DNA from: Chlorokybus atmophyticus
Taxonomy: Eukaryota > Streptophyta > Chlorokybophyceae > Chlorokybales > Chlorokybaceae
Length of the DNA stretch: 64,000 bases
Reading direction: 5' to 3'
NCBI GenBank assembly: GCA_009103225.1
Contig: RHPI01000773.1
Span: forward strand, 410,476 to 474,475
Positions 1 through 11,141 of this stretch are shown one piece after another; within the stretch, counting starts at the first letter, position 1; each line of letters starts with the position of its first letter. Made by a program: the position numbers and the translations under genes. The notes below the pieces were generated by a model. That model was not told the DNA's origin and did not search any database. It was given only the letters and a program-made list of their open reading frames with translations.

Positions 1-23
1 CCCCCCCCCCCCCCCCCCCCCCC
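1..23. repeat. poly-C tract at window edge
   Basis: A run of 23 C residues opens the window. Similar C or G runs border the three N gaps at 17054, 32893 and 48388, so this edge is probably also next to a break or gap in the assembly. Confidence 0.9.
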
Positions 24-88
24 TCCCTATGATATCATAATGCATACTGTACTTGGAGTATTCTTGGTATAGTATGACGTTGATGCGT

Positions 89-157
89 GCATAATGAGGC
101 ATACGTATGTTTAGCAAAAAAAAAAAAATGTTAAAACATATGTATGCCTCATTATGC
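89..157. repeat. 24-bp inverted repeat (hairpin) with A-rich loop
   Basis: The arms at 89-112 and 134-157 are reverse complements with one mismatch, separated by a 21-nt loop containing 13 consecutive A. It lies in AT-rich non-coding DNA. It could be a short non-autonomous element remnant or a quasi-palindrome. Confidence 0.85.
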
Positions 158-832
158 AACACTCAGATGTATACAATGCGTAGTCATTACTAACGAAGAT
201 GATTTGCGTACGATTTGCATATGAGGTGACCTTAACATTTATCTACATCCCTAGTGTTAACATGTTATTATATGTTTTATTTATATTAAATATATACATT
301 TTGGCTTCAAATGTTGATGTCAGATACGTTGTGCATTATGCACAGCATGTCATGGACGCAAATAATCATGTGTATCGCATTCATTAATCTTGAATGTTTA
401 AATCATTGTGATAATGTAATAATACCTGTATAAGTGTATTACTTCATTGAGACGAATGTAACAATATACTGCTATACTACTGCAAGGTCAATGCTGTTGC
501 AATACACGACACCAAGTTGTTGGGTGATGTCGACATTTTGTGTGTTAATATCGGGGTCAACTTGACGCACATGCTGCGATCACCCCTCATGCAATGTGAA
601 CATGCTCCGTTACGCATAACCTAAACTGCACGGAATCCGTGCAAAACGCGAAAGTTGCCTGTGTGTCGCGCCTCTCTAAGGTCAAGGCGACGTCGCCTGA
701 CACAAACAGTCACCTTTGTGTCGTGTGTGTCACCAACAATCCACTTGCAACCAACCGTACGACATCAATGCATCCTCACGTGTGTGTCAAACAGTGTTTC
801 GTCGCCAAATTAGACCTCCTCACAGTTTGGAC
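158..832. other. AT-rich spacer, no gene recognised
   Basis: I see no supported coding exon on either strand. The 62-codon open frame at 199-387 is hydrophobic, AT-driven and has no flanking splice logic or family resemblance. Confidence 0.5.
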
Positions 833-1028
833 ATGGCCAACACCGCCAAAGCCGCCGCCGCCGCCGCTGGCAGGGTGGTCATTGCGCTCTTCACGGTGGA
901 GGACGTTGCTGGAGGAGGAGGAGGAGGAGGTGGAGGAGGAGAAAACCGGCTCCTGGGTACTGTGGCAGGCAGGCTAAGGATCGCCGCCGCCGCCGCTGGG
1001 GAACCCCCGGCCGCCATCGCCGCCTATA
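833..1028 (+). CDS. possible Ala/Gly-rich first exon
   Basis: From ATG 833 a frame reads about 65 residues, with an Ala run, a short hydrophobic strand (RVVIALFTVEDV), a poly-Gly run, and a GT donor after codon AAG near 1028. It could be a 5' exon of the ABM gene just downstream. However, its phase 0 end does not match the single leading base of the ABM exon at 1661, so the link is unproven. The low complexity could equally be GGC/GGA repeat expansion in untranslated DNA. Confidence 0.25.
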
Positions 1029-1489
1029 AGGTGGACAGTGTGGTTTTGTAACTGTGGGCATGGGTGTGGACATTGTTGCAGACCCTATGAGGTGGACATT
1101 GTGGTGTTGAGTGTCGTTGGCATGGGTGTGGTAATTGTTCTGATGGACAGAGGGCGGGAGGGCCAGAGCCGAAGGAGGAGGGTGAGCCCAGGTGGAGCCA
1201 CGCCGTGCTGGTGACGTGGCCGGCAGCACAGGAAGAGACGACCGCCGCTGCCGCCGCCGCCGCCGCCGCCGCCACCAGGCCTGACTGGAACGCTGTGTGT
1301 GAAGCCGCAGCAGCAGAGGCTTATAGATGCAGGCACGCATGCAGCTGCTTGTTTGTGGAATTGGTTTGTAGGTTTTAACAAGCGCGTCCACCTGAGTATA
1401 ATGTCACATTGCGCCGCAAGCCACTCACACTTTATCCATGCATGCATTCATGCGTTTCGTAGATGCATGCATAGATGCACATACCAGGC

Positions 1490-1510
1490 TACTTGTTGCA
1501 GCAACAAGTA
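1490..1510. repeat. 21-bp perfect palindrome with one central base
   Basis: Arms of 10 bp (TACTTGTTGC and its reverse complement) flank one central A. It sits upstream of the ABM exon, in sequence that looks intronic or untranslated. Confidence 0.8.
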
Positions 1511-1660
1511 ACCGACACATCCATGCACACATTCGAGTCATGATGCTCGCACGCAAGTGAACTGCATGTGAGGTCAGGCTGTTTGATTGACACAGTTACA
1601 TCACAGTGTCAGTGTCATGTTGTTGGATGTGTCGTGACCAACACACGCGCCCTTGCCCAG

Positions 1661-2821
1661 GCTTTCAGGACTTCATGTCGACGAGTTTGAGTTCGTCCGC
1701 GGTGACTCCCGCAGCAGCCTCGCATCGTCCGGTGATGACGATAACAACGACGGAGTCCTTCTCTTTGAGTGCTTCACAGTCCCGCAGGATAAAGTGGCCT
1801 CTCTACCCTCAGACTGGGGGAAGGCAAGACACACTGTCTCTCTCTGGTTATCACTGGGGTGCATGCGGCATGTGTGGATACTGGCATATGCGGGTGTGTG
1901 CGCGGGACCCACACCCACAGCGCAGATGCACATGCGTGCGTGTGGGTGTGGGTGTGCATGTGGGCATGCGCGCACGCGTGCATACATGAGCACACATGTG
2001 TGTGCATGTGCGTGCGCGCACACACATGCACACCTATCTGCATAAGTGCCCGCACACCAGCTGATTCACTGATATGCATGCATCCAACCCTGTTCCCTCC
2101 ACAGGCCGTGCCATACATTAGTTCTCGACCCGGCTACCGCTCCTGCGCTCTCTACCGCAGCACGTCCTCTTCTCTCACCATGCAGTACGTCAATCTGGCT
2201 GGGTGGGCCTCCGAGTGCGCGTGGCTCGGGGCCGTCGACCTCAACAGCGAGGAGGGCCGACGGGCGCAGGAGGACCAGGCGTATGTGAGGAGGAGACTTT
2301 TCTTGGGAAGAGTTGTGAAGGGGATAGGAGGAGGAGTGATGCGTGTTGGATAGGGAATGGGGATGGGGATGGGGATGGCTTACAGCGTTTGCAGTGAGGG
2401 TTTGAGACATGCACGACACATGCAGCAATGACAATGTGTGTGTTGGATGTGCAAGGTATCAACTTGGTTTGTGTTGTGTTGGTTGATGTGGTCAGTGACA
2501 TTTACTGTGGCGGCCTGTTGTGAGCTGTGCTTCTCTTGGGTCTGTGCTGGTTCGTTGCTCCCTGGGAGGTTTGAGTGAAGTAGGATTTTGTTTGGTTCAA
2601 AGCAGCACAATATGGCTTGTACAGGTCGGGAAGGGCGCGCTGGCGCTTGGGCAAGCGCGTGGGTGTGTGGGTGCCCGCGCGCCTATAGGCACATGCGTGT
2701 GTGGTGGCGCATGCGTGCACTCCCACTCACAACCATGCACATGCACACGCAAGTGAATGATATGATATAACCACAGAAGGAAAAGGACTCTCGTGCACTT
2801 GGGACTTTGTCCCAAAAGTGA
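1661..2821 (+). CDS. antibiot_biosynth monooxygenase (ABM)-like domain protein
   Basis: Three exons can be joined in phase: 1661 to about 1823, 2105-2284 and 2777-2821 (stop TGA 2819-2821). The protein reads an acidic linker, then FECFTVPQDK, a DWGK segment, RPGYRSCALYRS and a VNLAGWASECAW segment. This is the strand order and W...PG...W pattern of the dimeric ferredoxin-like ABM fold, which covers small oxygenases, dehalogenation helpers and heme-degrading enzymes; substrate cannot be told. The first intron needs a GC donor (AAG|GCAAGA) to keep frame; using it gives a domain of normal spacing. The 5' end is unresolved: the exon at 1661 begins after a CAG acceptor with one base of a split codon. 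The gene converges on the glutaredoxin, with 107 bp between stop codons. Family call moderate, gene call good. Confidence 0.65.
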
Positions 2822-2928
2822 CCGCCCAAATCCTGTGAGACCTGTCCAACATGGCACAAGTGCGCCACAGCCGCTATTGTTCCTGCTTTGAAAGCGAAAC
2901 TGACTACCCTGGTTCGCTGCTCAAGAAA

Positions 2929-3740
2929 CTACTTTTGTAGTGATATGCCCACAGCGGAGAGCTTCGCAGCTAGCTTGCCCTTGTTATAGAGGGACATCGT
3001 GTCTGCACAGCACAAAGGACAACACATCACCACCGATCACTGCCTTTAAACCAACTCCATGTACCAATGCGACAACAACAATGGCAACATCGACAACTAT
3101 ATCAACAACACCAGCCAACAGCTATGGTCTCACCGTCGCAGCCTCCAATGTGCTCACCACCTACGCATTGTTCAACCGGTCAGTGACTCATCATGTGTTG
3201 AAGCAATGCAGTGTGAATGCAAAAGGTCAACACACCAAACAACACAGCCAAAAGGTGCATCCTGTGTACCGATGAAGATGTTGGGCACGGTGCGTTGGCC
3301 AGAGTACTGCTGAAGAGCCCTCTGCAGCTTGTTCTCCGAGCCTGCGCACACTATGTGTTAACAAACACGTGACAAACACATAAGATAACAGCCAACAAAG
3401 ACACAACACAAACGATACAAGGTGTACACGCCTGTGCGATCAAGCTCGAGCACTTCAAACGGCACATTGAGCTGCCGAAACAGATCCTTCACTATTCTGC
3501 AATACCTGAAACAGGGACAACAGATTGTGTGTTGTGTGTCACGTCATGGACAATCCCAATCGTTGTGTCAGCACCACATAATTGTCTGATGTTACTAATA
3601 CTTACGGGCACCAGGTTTTACTGAAGACCATCACAAGGTTGTCGCGCACGATGGACTCCACCACGTCAGCAGGTGACGGGGCTGGCGATGAGGAGGGCTC
3701 TGATGAGGAGGAGGAGGGCAGGGAGGAGCAGCAGACTGTC
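2929..3740 (-). CDS. glutaredoxin, CPYC type
   Basis: Five exons are clear on the minus strand: from about 3740 to 3606, 3505-3432, 3341-3270, 3160-3134 and 3002-2929 (stop 2931-2929). Joined, they give a standard dithiol glutaredoxin: strand VMVFSKTWCPYC with the active-site cysteines split by the first intron, VPFEVLELD, the cis-Pro motif RTVPNIFI, the glutathione-site GGEHIGGCDD, and a C-terminal helix ending in GISLQK. Every key residue is present and the domain length is usual. It would reduce protein or glutathione mixed disulfides with GSH. The second intron is GC-AG (ACAG|GCGTGT), the only join giving the family's exact spacing between ELD and GQRTVP. A Ser/Pro-rich lead precedes the domain. 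The first exon is not certain; a candidate (start ATG 3979, MALSVETVKLAFLEASLP) would add a short leader. Very confident of the domain, less of the N-terminus. Confidence 0.93.
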
Positions 3741-3979
3741 TGGTGACAAGCAGGAGAATAGTGTCAATAGAGTGATGATGAGAGCAGTAAACTACTACTC
3801 TCCTGAGCAATATTGACGACGTGTAGTAATAGCAAGTGTATTGTGTGCCACAAATACGCACCGCACACGCATGCACACGTATACACATGCGCAAGCAAAG
3901 AGACTTTATAATGACGAACAACTACAGGTAAGCTTGCTTCGAGAAAGGCCAGTTTGACAGTTTCCACAGAGAGTGCCAC

Positions 3980-4821
3980 AGGCGTCTGCCAGAACGCAAC
4001 AGCTGCAATGCCTCAAAGGCATGATGCTGCATGCATACTCAACTACTTGGTCCTGATACTCAATTACTTGGTAATGATATTGGACATGCACATGCATGGT
4101 GCACTGGGTTTCCAGGGCATTGCACTAGTCGCTACTGCACACCATGATCAATGCTTGGCCACGATGATCCAAACACGCTTCGCACCCACGACAAGCTTTC
4201 AAAACAGTACATGGCAACAAGCTGAACCGGCAACTGGACTCCCACAACCCACGCCATGGCCTTTAAAATCAATCTGCTGGTGCAAGTCAACAATTGAGTG
4301 TTGCGCATGCCTGCGCAAGGGCATGACGCCTGCCATGTCCCAGGCTCCTTTGCGGCCGCTGCGCCGGCGCGCCGAGGGCGGTGTTCCTGGATAACACTCG
4401 CTTATACGGTGAGGGCGACGACGGCCCCGCAGCTGTAGCTGCCGCCCTCACCAACGCCGCCGGCACCGCCGTCACCGCCACCGCCAGCATCGCGCTACAC
4501 CAACACCACGACACATGCTAGCGCCGACAGTTCATATCGCAGCGTACATACGCCGACTGTTGAAAGCATTGCGGGCCGTAGATTACGGCTCCAACATCTT
4601 TGTTAACAACGGCCGATATGATGTACGCGTCTATACAAATTCTGCCTAATCCGTACACCTGTACCAGTAACGTACGGCTTGTTGTTCAGGTCAAACGTCG
4701 CAGGCGGCTTAGCCACGTGGCAACCGTCTGTTTCTGTACCGCCGCCGCCGCCGCCCTTGCCGGCTTCTCAGGGGCTTGGTGCTGCTGTTGTTGTGTGTGT
4801 GGGGGGGAGGGAGGGGTCAGT
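3980..4821. other. spacer without recognised gene
   Basis: No supported exon was found. The segment near 4340-4500 is GC-rich with CCG/GCC runs and may be a CpG-rich promoter region for the downstream proline-rich gene. Confidence 0.4.
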
Positions 4822-5819
4822 ATGGGCAAGGCGGAGGGCAGTGAGGAGGCGGCTGCGGCTGCCGCTTCACTGCCGTCCCCAACGCTGCCTTCGCCGCCGC
4901 CGACCACAATGCCGATGCCGCAGCCTATGCCGCAGCCTGCGTACGGCTACCCTCCTACCATAGTGAGTCGTTGCTGTTGGTCTTCTTGATGCTCTTGTTG
5001 CTCCGACTGGTATAACTGTTAGGTAGCGGTCATTGTTGTTGTTGTTGTATTTGAAGCGTTGTGTCTAAATCAATGCAGGCGCCTCCGTCGTACAACGCCG
5101 TGGTGGGTTACCCTCCTGTTCAACTCGACTACAACCAGCAGTATAACCAACAACAGTATCCAGGTGCCCCAGCGGACCACGGCGCGTACCCAATGCAGCC
5201 TGTGGCGACCGTGCAGTACGAGTGGGTGGAAGTCGAACCAGGTAAGATCAGAACAGTATCGCATGGTATGGTTGTGTGGATCTGACACACAGGCTGCAAG
5301 TGCACAGACATAGACATGCACGCACGTATATGGCTATGCACACGTACTCGCACAAGGACGCGCACGCACGCACGCATGTATTTGACTTTCACAGCAGGTG
5401 GATCGTGCATAATGTATGTGAGGTTCGTGCATTCATTTCCAGTGTATCAGTATCACTGATTTGTAGTATGCGCACATGTGTGCGTATGCAGATATGTGTG
5501 CGTTGGGACTTCACATCGTAGTAACTCGTCTCAAGGTGTTGAGTGCCAGAGGCTGTCATGCGTGTACGCACACATACACTCAAGTACATATCAATGACAC
5601 TCGCCTCTTGTCTCAGGTTGTTGCCAGTGCGAGGGTCTAAGGCCCGAAGCTTGGGTCTTCATCATCATCGCTTTCTTTGTCTTCTGGCCTGCGATGTTCC
5701 TTCCGTGCTGCATGCCCGAGTGTTACACGCGCGTGCGTCGCGCCGTTCCCGTCGCCGGCTACGTCGTCCCCTCCGGATACAACACTGTCCCTGTCGTCAT
5801 CCAACCACCACCTAGGTGA
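4822..5819 (+). CDS. small proline/glutamine-rich single-span membrane protein, LITAF/BRI3-like
   Basis: Three exons, 4822-4962, 5079-5241 and 5617-5819 (stop TGA 5817-5819), join in phase with GT-AG introns. The N-terminal half is Ala/Pro/Met-rich with PQPMPQPAYGYPP and APPSYNAVVGYPP, which look like PPxY-type late-domain motifs. A Tyr/Gln-rich stretch follows, then VQYEWVEVEPG and a CCQC cluster. One hydrophobic segment (WVFIIIAFFVFWPAMFLP) is followed by CCMPECY and a basic turn, and the tail is Pro-rich. Cysteine clusters on both sides of one hydrophobic stretch are the layout of LITAF and BRI3 proteins, which sit on endosomal or lysosomal membranes and bind zinc. The exact CxxC pairs are not canonical, so the family assignment is tentative. 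PPxY motifs suggest an ESCRT or HECT-ligase partner (inference). Confidence 0.75.
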
Positions 5820-7553
5820 TGTTGGGTAATGTGCACCACAACTTGGGTATGCGACTCAACCTCCCTCCCTTGTACAGTATACAGTGTATGATGACTGCAG
5901 TTACCATACTTAGTTGGTAGCTTAGCTTTCAAGTTCTTTGGGTCACTTCTGCTGGCAGTAGTGTTGCGAAGATAATTATTGATTATAGGTGATAATAATG
6001 CACACAGTGGGATATCATTAGCTATGGATGTCGTGCTGGGTACTGTTGTGATGTGTATGAACTGTCTTGCTGGTGTAGGTTGACTATTGCAATTAGCTAT
6101 CCATTTCGGAAACGGTACATAGTTAGAGATGCATTTTATAGTTGCAGCTGGTAGTGTACTTTCACATTGCAGTCAGTGTTGGTGGTTTACGTGTCCATTA
6201 TGGTCAAGGTACGTAGTGTAGGATCTGCTGGAACCAGCTGTGCTCAAGTATTGTGAAGCAGGTGTGGTAGAGGTAGGTGACATCTCATGTAGCTGTGTGA
6301 TTTGTGGGAGGTCATTTCTATTGCAGTAGAGCGGAGTCACTGTGCTAACCAGTATGGGAAGTAGATTATCAGCTATTATAAGCAACAAGTCACAAGAAGT
6401 TGCATGCCCAGCAGGCTGCCTGGCAGTGGGTATAGAGTACAATCCTCCACTCCAGCTGAAGTGTGTTGTTGCAGGCACACACTTTTGGTAGATATGTGTT
6501 GAGGTTGTGATGCTTGTGACACGATGTTTTCACGGGTCTGATAGCGAGGCTGGTTTTGCTCTCGTTAACGTGGTGATGGTGGCGAGGAGTGGCATGTTGG
6601 TTTGTTAGTCTGTCGTGGACGACACGCTGCGTGATGTGCAAGGATGTTGGTGAACTCAATAAGGGTATACAACGTCCTCTTGTCCTCGTCATGCGCGACA
6701 TTAACGGCGTGATGGACACGGTGTGGTCACACATGCAGCAAACCGGAAGTCTACAACGAGTTTAGGACTTTTATTCTGGGGACACATTTTCAACCGATGT
6801 TCCCGCGTGGTGTAATCTATGAAGGCGTGAGTACCGACCCGCACTCTGTCGTGCCAACATGAGACAACTTGCTTCAGTTGGACATCCCACACAACCCACT
6901 CCATACAGCCCCGGTCGACTCTGCTGCTGCAGGGCAACTTTGTTTGCTTGCTGCTCTAGTAGTTGGGGTAGTCAGTTGATTACCAGCCGCTGCTGACCAC
7001 CCCCACCCCCACCCCCACCCCCTTCCCCACGTGGCGGCTTGGCTCACTGACGCTGCAGGCTGCTGCATGCAGGCTCATTGGGCTGCACTAAACCGCAGCA
7101 AATCTTTGACAAAGGTAATCTAGCTCTCTCCAATCTGACTCTCTGATCTGGCAATCCCACTCAACTCACCTCGTATCGTACATCAAGGGTAAAACCCTTA
7201 GTTAAGCATATTGCCAGCTTACTTTGCTCTCACAATTCTCTTAGTTTGATTGCTCCGGTCGCTGCAGTGTAATCCAAGGAGGCGAAGACTGTCATCTATT
7301 CTACTGCTCCATTATGTAAATATCAGGCGGTCTTTACGCCTTTGACAACTTGGTAAACTGCCTCACAAATGTACTGAAGGATCGTGGGGAGTATCGAACG
7401 TCGCGTCAGTTGGCGTGGCTCAAGCACGTGCGTGCCGGCGCGGATGAATGCGGATTGAGGAAGAGTTTGCAACGATGCAACCGACACGCATGTGCGATAC
7501 CTCCCTGTGTGTGTGCGTGTGTGCGCGTAAATGCGTGTATAATTTTCTCCCTC

Positions 7554-7585
<32 letters not shown>

Positions 7586-7680
7586 CGTGCGTGTGTGTGC
7601 ACGGGTGTGCATGTTGTAAGATAGATGTTGACTCTCATGTGAATCGCGCGAGGCATTGGTTATTTGTGAAGAAGTACTTT
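5820..7680. other. intergenic region, no gene recognised
   Basis: Moderately AT-rich DNA without convincing exons. A short CCCCCA repeat lies at about 7000-7022 (G-rich on the minus strand, potentially quadruplex forming). Confidence 0.4.
7540..7615. repeat. alternating GT/GC tract
   Basis: A (GT)n run turns into GCGC/GCGTGC. Alternating purine-pyrimidine DNA of this kind can adopt Z-DNA. Confidence 0.8.
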
Positions 7681-7689
7681 CTGTAGAGG

Positions 7690-8083
7690 AGCGCTCATCC
7701 CGTGGCGACGGGCGGCAGTCCCATCGCCACGTGGCTGCCGAACCAGCTGCGGATGGTGCTGGAAGCCATCGAGGACAGACTCGCGCACATTGATCACACA
7801 GGGGTGAGTGCTGTGCTCTCCTCTCTCTCTCTCTCTCTGTGCACGTTCGCGTGTACCTCCATCGCAAGTGACCTATGTTCAGCGTGTGCGCGTGCATGCA
7901 TGCATGGCATTGTACGCCCGTGTGTGCATGGATGTGATGAAGAGATGATCGTCGTGATGTAGGTTGTGTTAGTGAGAACGGGCAGTTGTTGGAGAGCGTG
8001 ACGCGGCGATCGCAGTTGCTTGACCGCGCGAGGTGGACCACTACGCCCAGCGCATTGCGCAAGTCAACGTTGCTGCCACATGA
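7690..8083 (+). CDS. possible small coiled-coil protein gene, one apparent frameshift
   Basis: An exon at about 7690-7801 reads WLPNQLRMVLEAIEDRLAHI and ends at a GGTGAGTG donor. After an intron, a second piece near 7968-8025 reads ENGQLLESVTRRSQLLDR. The next frame then reads EVDHYAQRIAQVNVAAT before a TGA at about 8083. The two halves of exon 2 form a plausible continuous amphipathic helix but are one base out of register, so either a base is missing near 8026 or the model is wrong. No family recognised. Confidence 0.3.
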
Positions 8084-8795
8084 TCAACATGTTGGGTGTT
8101 CTTGAATACCCTTATGGTTTTGCACTACACATTGGCAAATAGGGTTGCTTACCCAGGTCGCAAGCGTTGACAACACCTGTGAGTGCTGGCATAGGCTGCT
8201 GCTACTGCGTTACATTACAAGCATTGCATCACTGATTGAACTAGGCATTCATTCCATTACTCAAACCGTACAGAAGCCTTGTGCACGATTGCTGAAGGCT
8301 TGCGAAAGAGCGCATATGTGCTGTTTGGAAAATGTTTATTCCTGTTTTGCTTGTGTTGCGAGTTGTACTGACAGCATTATAAAGATGGCTGCGCGCTAAA
8401 TAAGCTTATGTGTATTGATGGCACTAGCTCAACACCTAGAATCCACCTCCACGTCCGACAGTCGTCTGTGGTTCAACAATCGCCAAGCAACAAGTAACCA
8501 CGTAACCACGTCACTCCATGTTCAAGCCTTACATTGTTGGAGCATGCCTTTGTCCAGGCCAGAAGTGCCGTGAAGGACCATAAGGGCGGGCGCGCACGCC
8601 TCGCGGAGATCGCGCAAGTGGGGGATGCTTATGTTTATGTCGGGGCCGGAAGGAGGGTATACATGCACCGTGCACGTTGCCAACGCACACGGCGAGGAGG
8701 GGGAAGCCTGTTTCGGACATGAGACGGTGAGCTCTCTTCCACACCCGTCCTCTTTACCTCCAACCTGGAATAAGAGTGTTGTGTGTGAGTGCACT

Positions 8796-8960
8796 AATGT
8801 GTGTGTGTGTGTGCGTGCGTGCATGCGTGCGTGTGTCCATGCGTGTGTGCGAGCGCGCGCACCTGCACCCACCTGCGCACCTGCACGCGCGTGCTCACCT
8901 GCACCCGCGTGCGTGCGTGCGTGCGTGTGTAATTGTGTGTCTGTGCGCATGCATGTGCCA
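8796..8960. repeat. alternating GT/GC-rich tract inside aldolase intron
   Basis: GTGTGT, GTGCGTGC and CACCTGCAC runs lie between two aldolase exons. This is low-complexity, Z-DNA-prone intronic sequence. Confidence 0.8.
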
Positions 8961-9279
8961 GTACGCGTGTGCAAAGATATACAACTACTATTACTCCACT
9001 GTGATTCCGCCTTCGCTGCCAATAATACGGCCAAGTTCGGCTCAACCGCAACGCAGTGTTCTCGTGCTGTGGTCACCCTCATTGTGATTGCCACATTGTT
9101 TTCAATACTGCTAGCGCTCGCATCAACCACCACGGACGAGTAGCAGCCACTGTCAATGGCGTCCAACACCAGCGCCTCATCTTGAAGATACATGAGCGGA
9201 TGTTACAATTGGTACATATGTTGTTCAAGCAAGCATGAGCAATGTAGGCTGGCTGTGCACACGCGTGGACATGCGTGCG

Positions 9280-9289
9280 CGCGCGCGTG

Positions 9290-9354
<65 letters not shown>

Positions 9355-9365
9355 GCACGCACGCA
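9280..9365. repeat. (AC)n-(GCAC)n tract inside aldolase intron
   Basis: A CA-dinucleotide run is followed by GCAC tetranucleotide repeats within the intron separating the LHLDHAT and SSVVVDAS exons. Confidence 0.85.
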
Positions 9366-10814
9366 GCGCTGAAGCGCAACGCAAGTGACAAATATACACA
9401 AAGCTCACCTGTGGCATGGTCGAGATGGAGTGATACGGGGGCACGGGGCGTGTTGTACGGCGTGAGCGGTGGCTCGCAAGAGGACGTCCCCGCCATGCTT
9501 CAGCGCCGCCGGATGCAGCTGCACGTGTCAACAACAACACTGCATCAACAACAACATCCTAGCTGCCTCACCTTGATCATGGCCAGCAGCGCCCTCGAAG
9601 TTGTTCTCGTTGAATGCGCCCATGGCATACACGGGGACTTCCCCGCGTTGGCTTTTGTGAGTATAACCAATGTGGATGCGTGAGGCGGGGCGGCCCACGC
9701 TGCAACTACGTCCGCGCATCAACCTTACGGACACACGTGTGCTAGCGTGTGAGTGTTAAGATGCACAACATACTGTGCGTTTGCATTTCCTCTTCCCGAG
9801 CCAACATTGCGCAGAAGAACAACGTAAGGCATGCCCGGCAGCCTGGCATACAGTGTATGATGAAACGCATTGGGAAGAGTTATGTACCATCATCGCACAA
9901 CAACCTGTCCAGCGATGATAGCGCGTGTGGTGCCCAACGCCTTCGTGGCCACGTCCGAGCTCGTGATGCCGCCTGTGGCAAGCACATAACTTGGCTCAAT
10001 TGCACAGAACAACTAAGAAGTGCTGCTGCTTTTCACAAGTAACACCCTTGTGAGTCACACACACAAACACGCACGCACGCACGCACAACCTTTATACTTG
10101 CGGCGGTGCGCAGGAGGCCTGCGCTGACCCTCCCCGCGATGGCGAGGCTCTCGTGCCCATCTTTACCCAACACGAGCTCCCGCAAAGTCATGAGCAACAC
10201 ATCTCTACCCTGACAACACATCAACTTCAACATCGCCTTGATAATGTGACAAGAACCAACAATAACACCACTATGAACAACATCAACAACCACACAACCC
10301 AATGTACAACAAGTAGATCTTTAACGCTTGCCTGCGAGCGAGAAGTGCGTTGAGTTGAACCGTTGTTTTTAGTACGTGCGAGCCGCATACGAGTAGGGCA
10401 CCATGGGACGATGATGTTGTTGTCGGTGATGTTGTTGATGTTGCCTCCTTGAGCACTTCACTCAGCGTCAACGGTGCCCTTGGCTCCACGCCCATGCGCA
10501 CAGAAATGAAGCTCACGACTGTGCAACACAACACCATCACACCAACACCATCATCACACCACCACAACCACACTCACTCACAGCATTTGCCACACACGTT
10601 GTTCCAGCTTGCAGTTTCAACAATTTTCTCACATACGGCTTCGGGTCCGGCCTCACGGATATCTGCAATGGATTTATTAACGCCACCTCCGCGGTGAGGA
10701 TGCAATGGACTGACGTCTCCTGGATGGACATTATGATATCGGACGAATGGTAGCCGAAAGCGGGCAAACTCTGTCTCAACGGCTGGCACTTATCGAACGT
10801 CGACATCTGATCTG

Positions 10815-10955
10815 AAGAAGAGATGTGTGTGCATGTGCATACGTGTGCGTGCGTGTATGCGGGTGCGTGCGCGGGTGTGCATGGGTATGTGCGTATATGA
10901 GATCATGCAGGTATGTGTGCGTGTGCACGCACGCACGCATGCACGTGCATGCGAA
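10815..10955. repeat. alternating GTGC tract inside DUF1537 intron
   Basis: GTGCATGTGCATACGTGTGCG-like alternation runs through to a GCACGCACGCACGC run, between the exons at 10795 and 10985. Confidence 0.75.
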
Positions 10956-11141
10956 TGCTTCGCCTTCACCAGTTGACATCACTCACCAGAGTGTCGCCAT
11001 CAGCGACGTAGTGGACATCATTGATAGTTACCCGACCCCCGCCTCGGAAGAACGGACAAGCAGCCAAATGGGGAAAGTGGCTCCGCAGCGCGCTGTCCCC
11101 TCCCACGACAGTGTACGCCCGTCCATTTGCGCACTCGAAGC

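Larger units (their letters stand above)
8525..11141 (-). pseudogene. OtnK-like (DUF1537) kinase / class II ketose-bisphosphate aldolase fusion, with several frameshifts
   Basis: Minus-strand pieces occur in the order of the plant multidomain protein (DUF1537 then class II aldolase). DUF1537 part: GRVTINDVHYVADGD (11140-10985), ETEFAR with GYHSSDI and AGPEAVCE with TTCVANAVSE (10795-10560), GALLVCGSHVLKTT (10530-10340), RDVLLMTLRELVLGKDGHES (10215-10095), and ATGGITSSDVATKALG (10000-9890). A linker LPGMPYVVLLRNVG follows (9820-9730). Aldolase part: MGAFNENNFEG (9660-9590), ALKHGGDVLL with LHLDHAT (9520-9410), SSVVVDAS with ENNVAIT (9190-9000), VGNVHG with HGTSGLD (8745-8525). Frame changes inside exons occur at least near 10760, 10590, 9588, 9440 and 8655. 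The N-terminal dehydrogenase domains of the plant protein and the aldolase C-terminus were not found. It could be a decaying copy or a real gene damaged by consensus indels; no in-frame stop interrupts the conserved motifs. Confidence 0.7.

Noticed and set aside
891-1447. Overlapping Pro/Arg-rich frames on the minus strand
   Set aside because: They are frame reads of CCG/GGA trinucleotide repeats.
7406-8062. 218-codon minus-strand frame
   Set aside because: It is Cys/His/Arg/Thr-rich and driven by alternating GT/GC repeats; it crosses the opposite-strand exon and has no domain.
8522-8744. Prefoldin-like protein on the plus strand
   Set aside because: The plus-strand similarity is weak; the minus strand gives clear aldolase motifs VGNVHG and HGTSGLD.
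9280-9365. GCAC array as a CRISPR-like repeat
   Set aside because: It is a simple microsatellite without spacers, in a eukaryotic intron.
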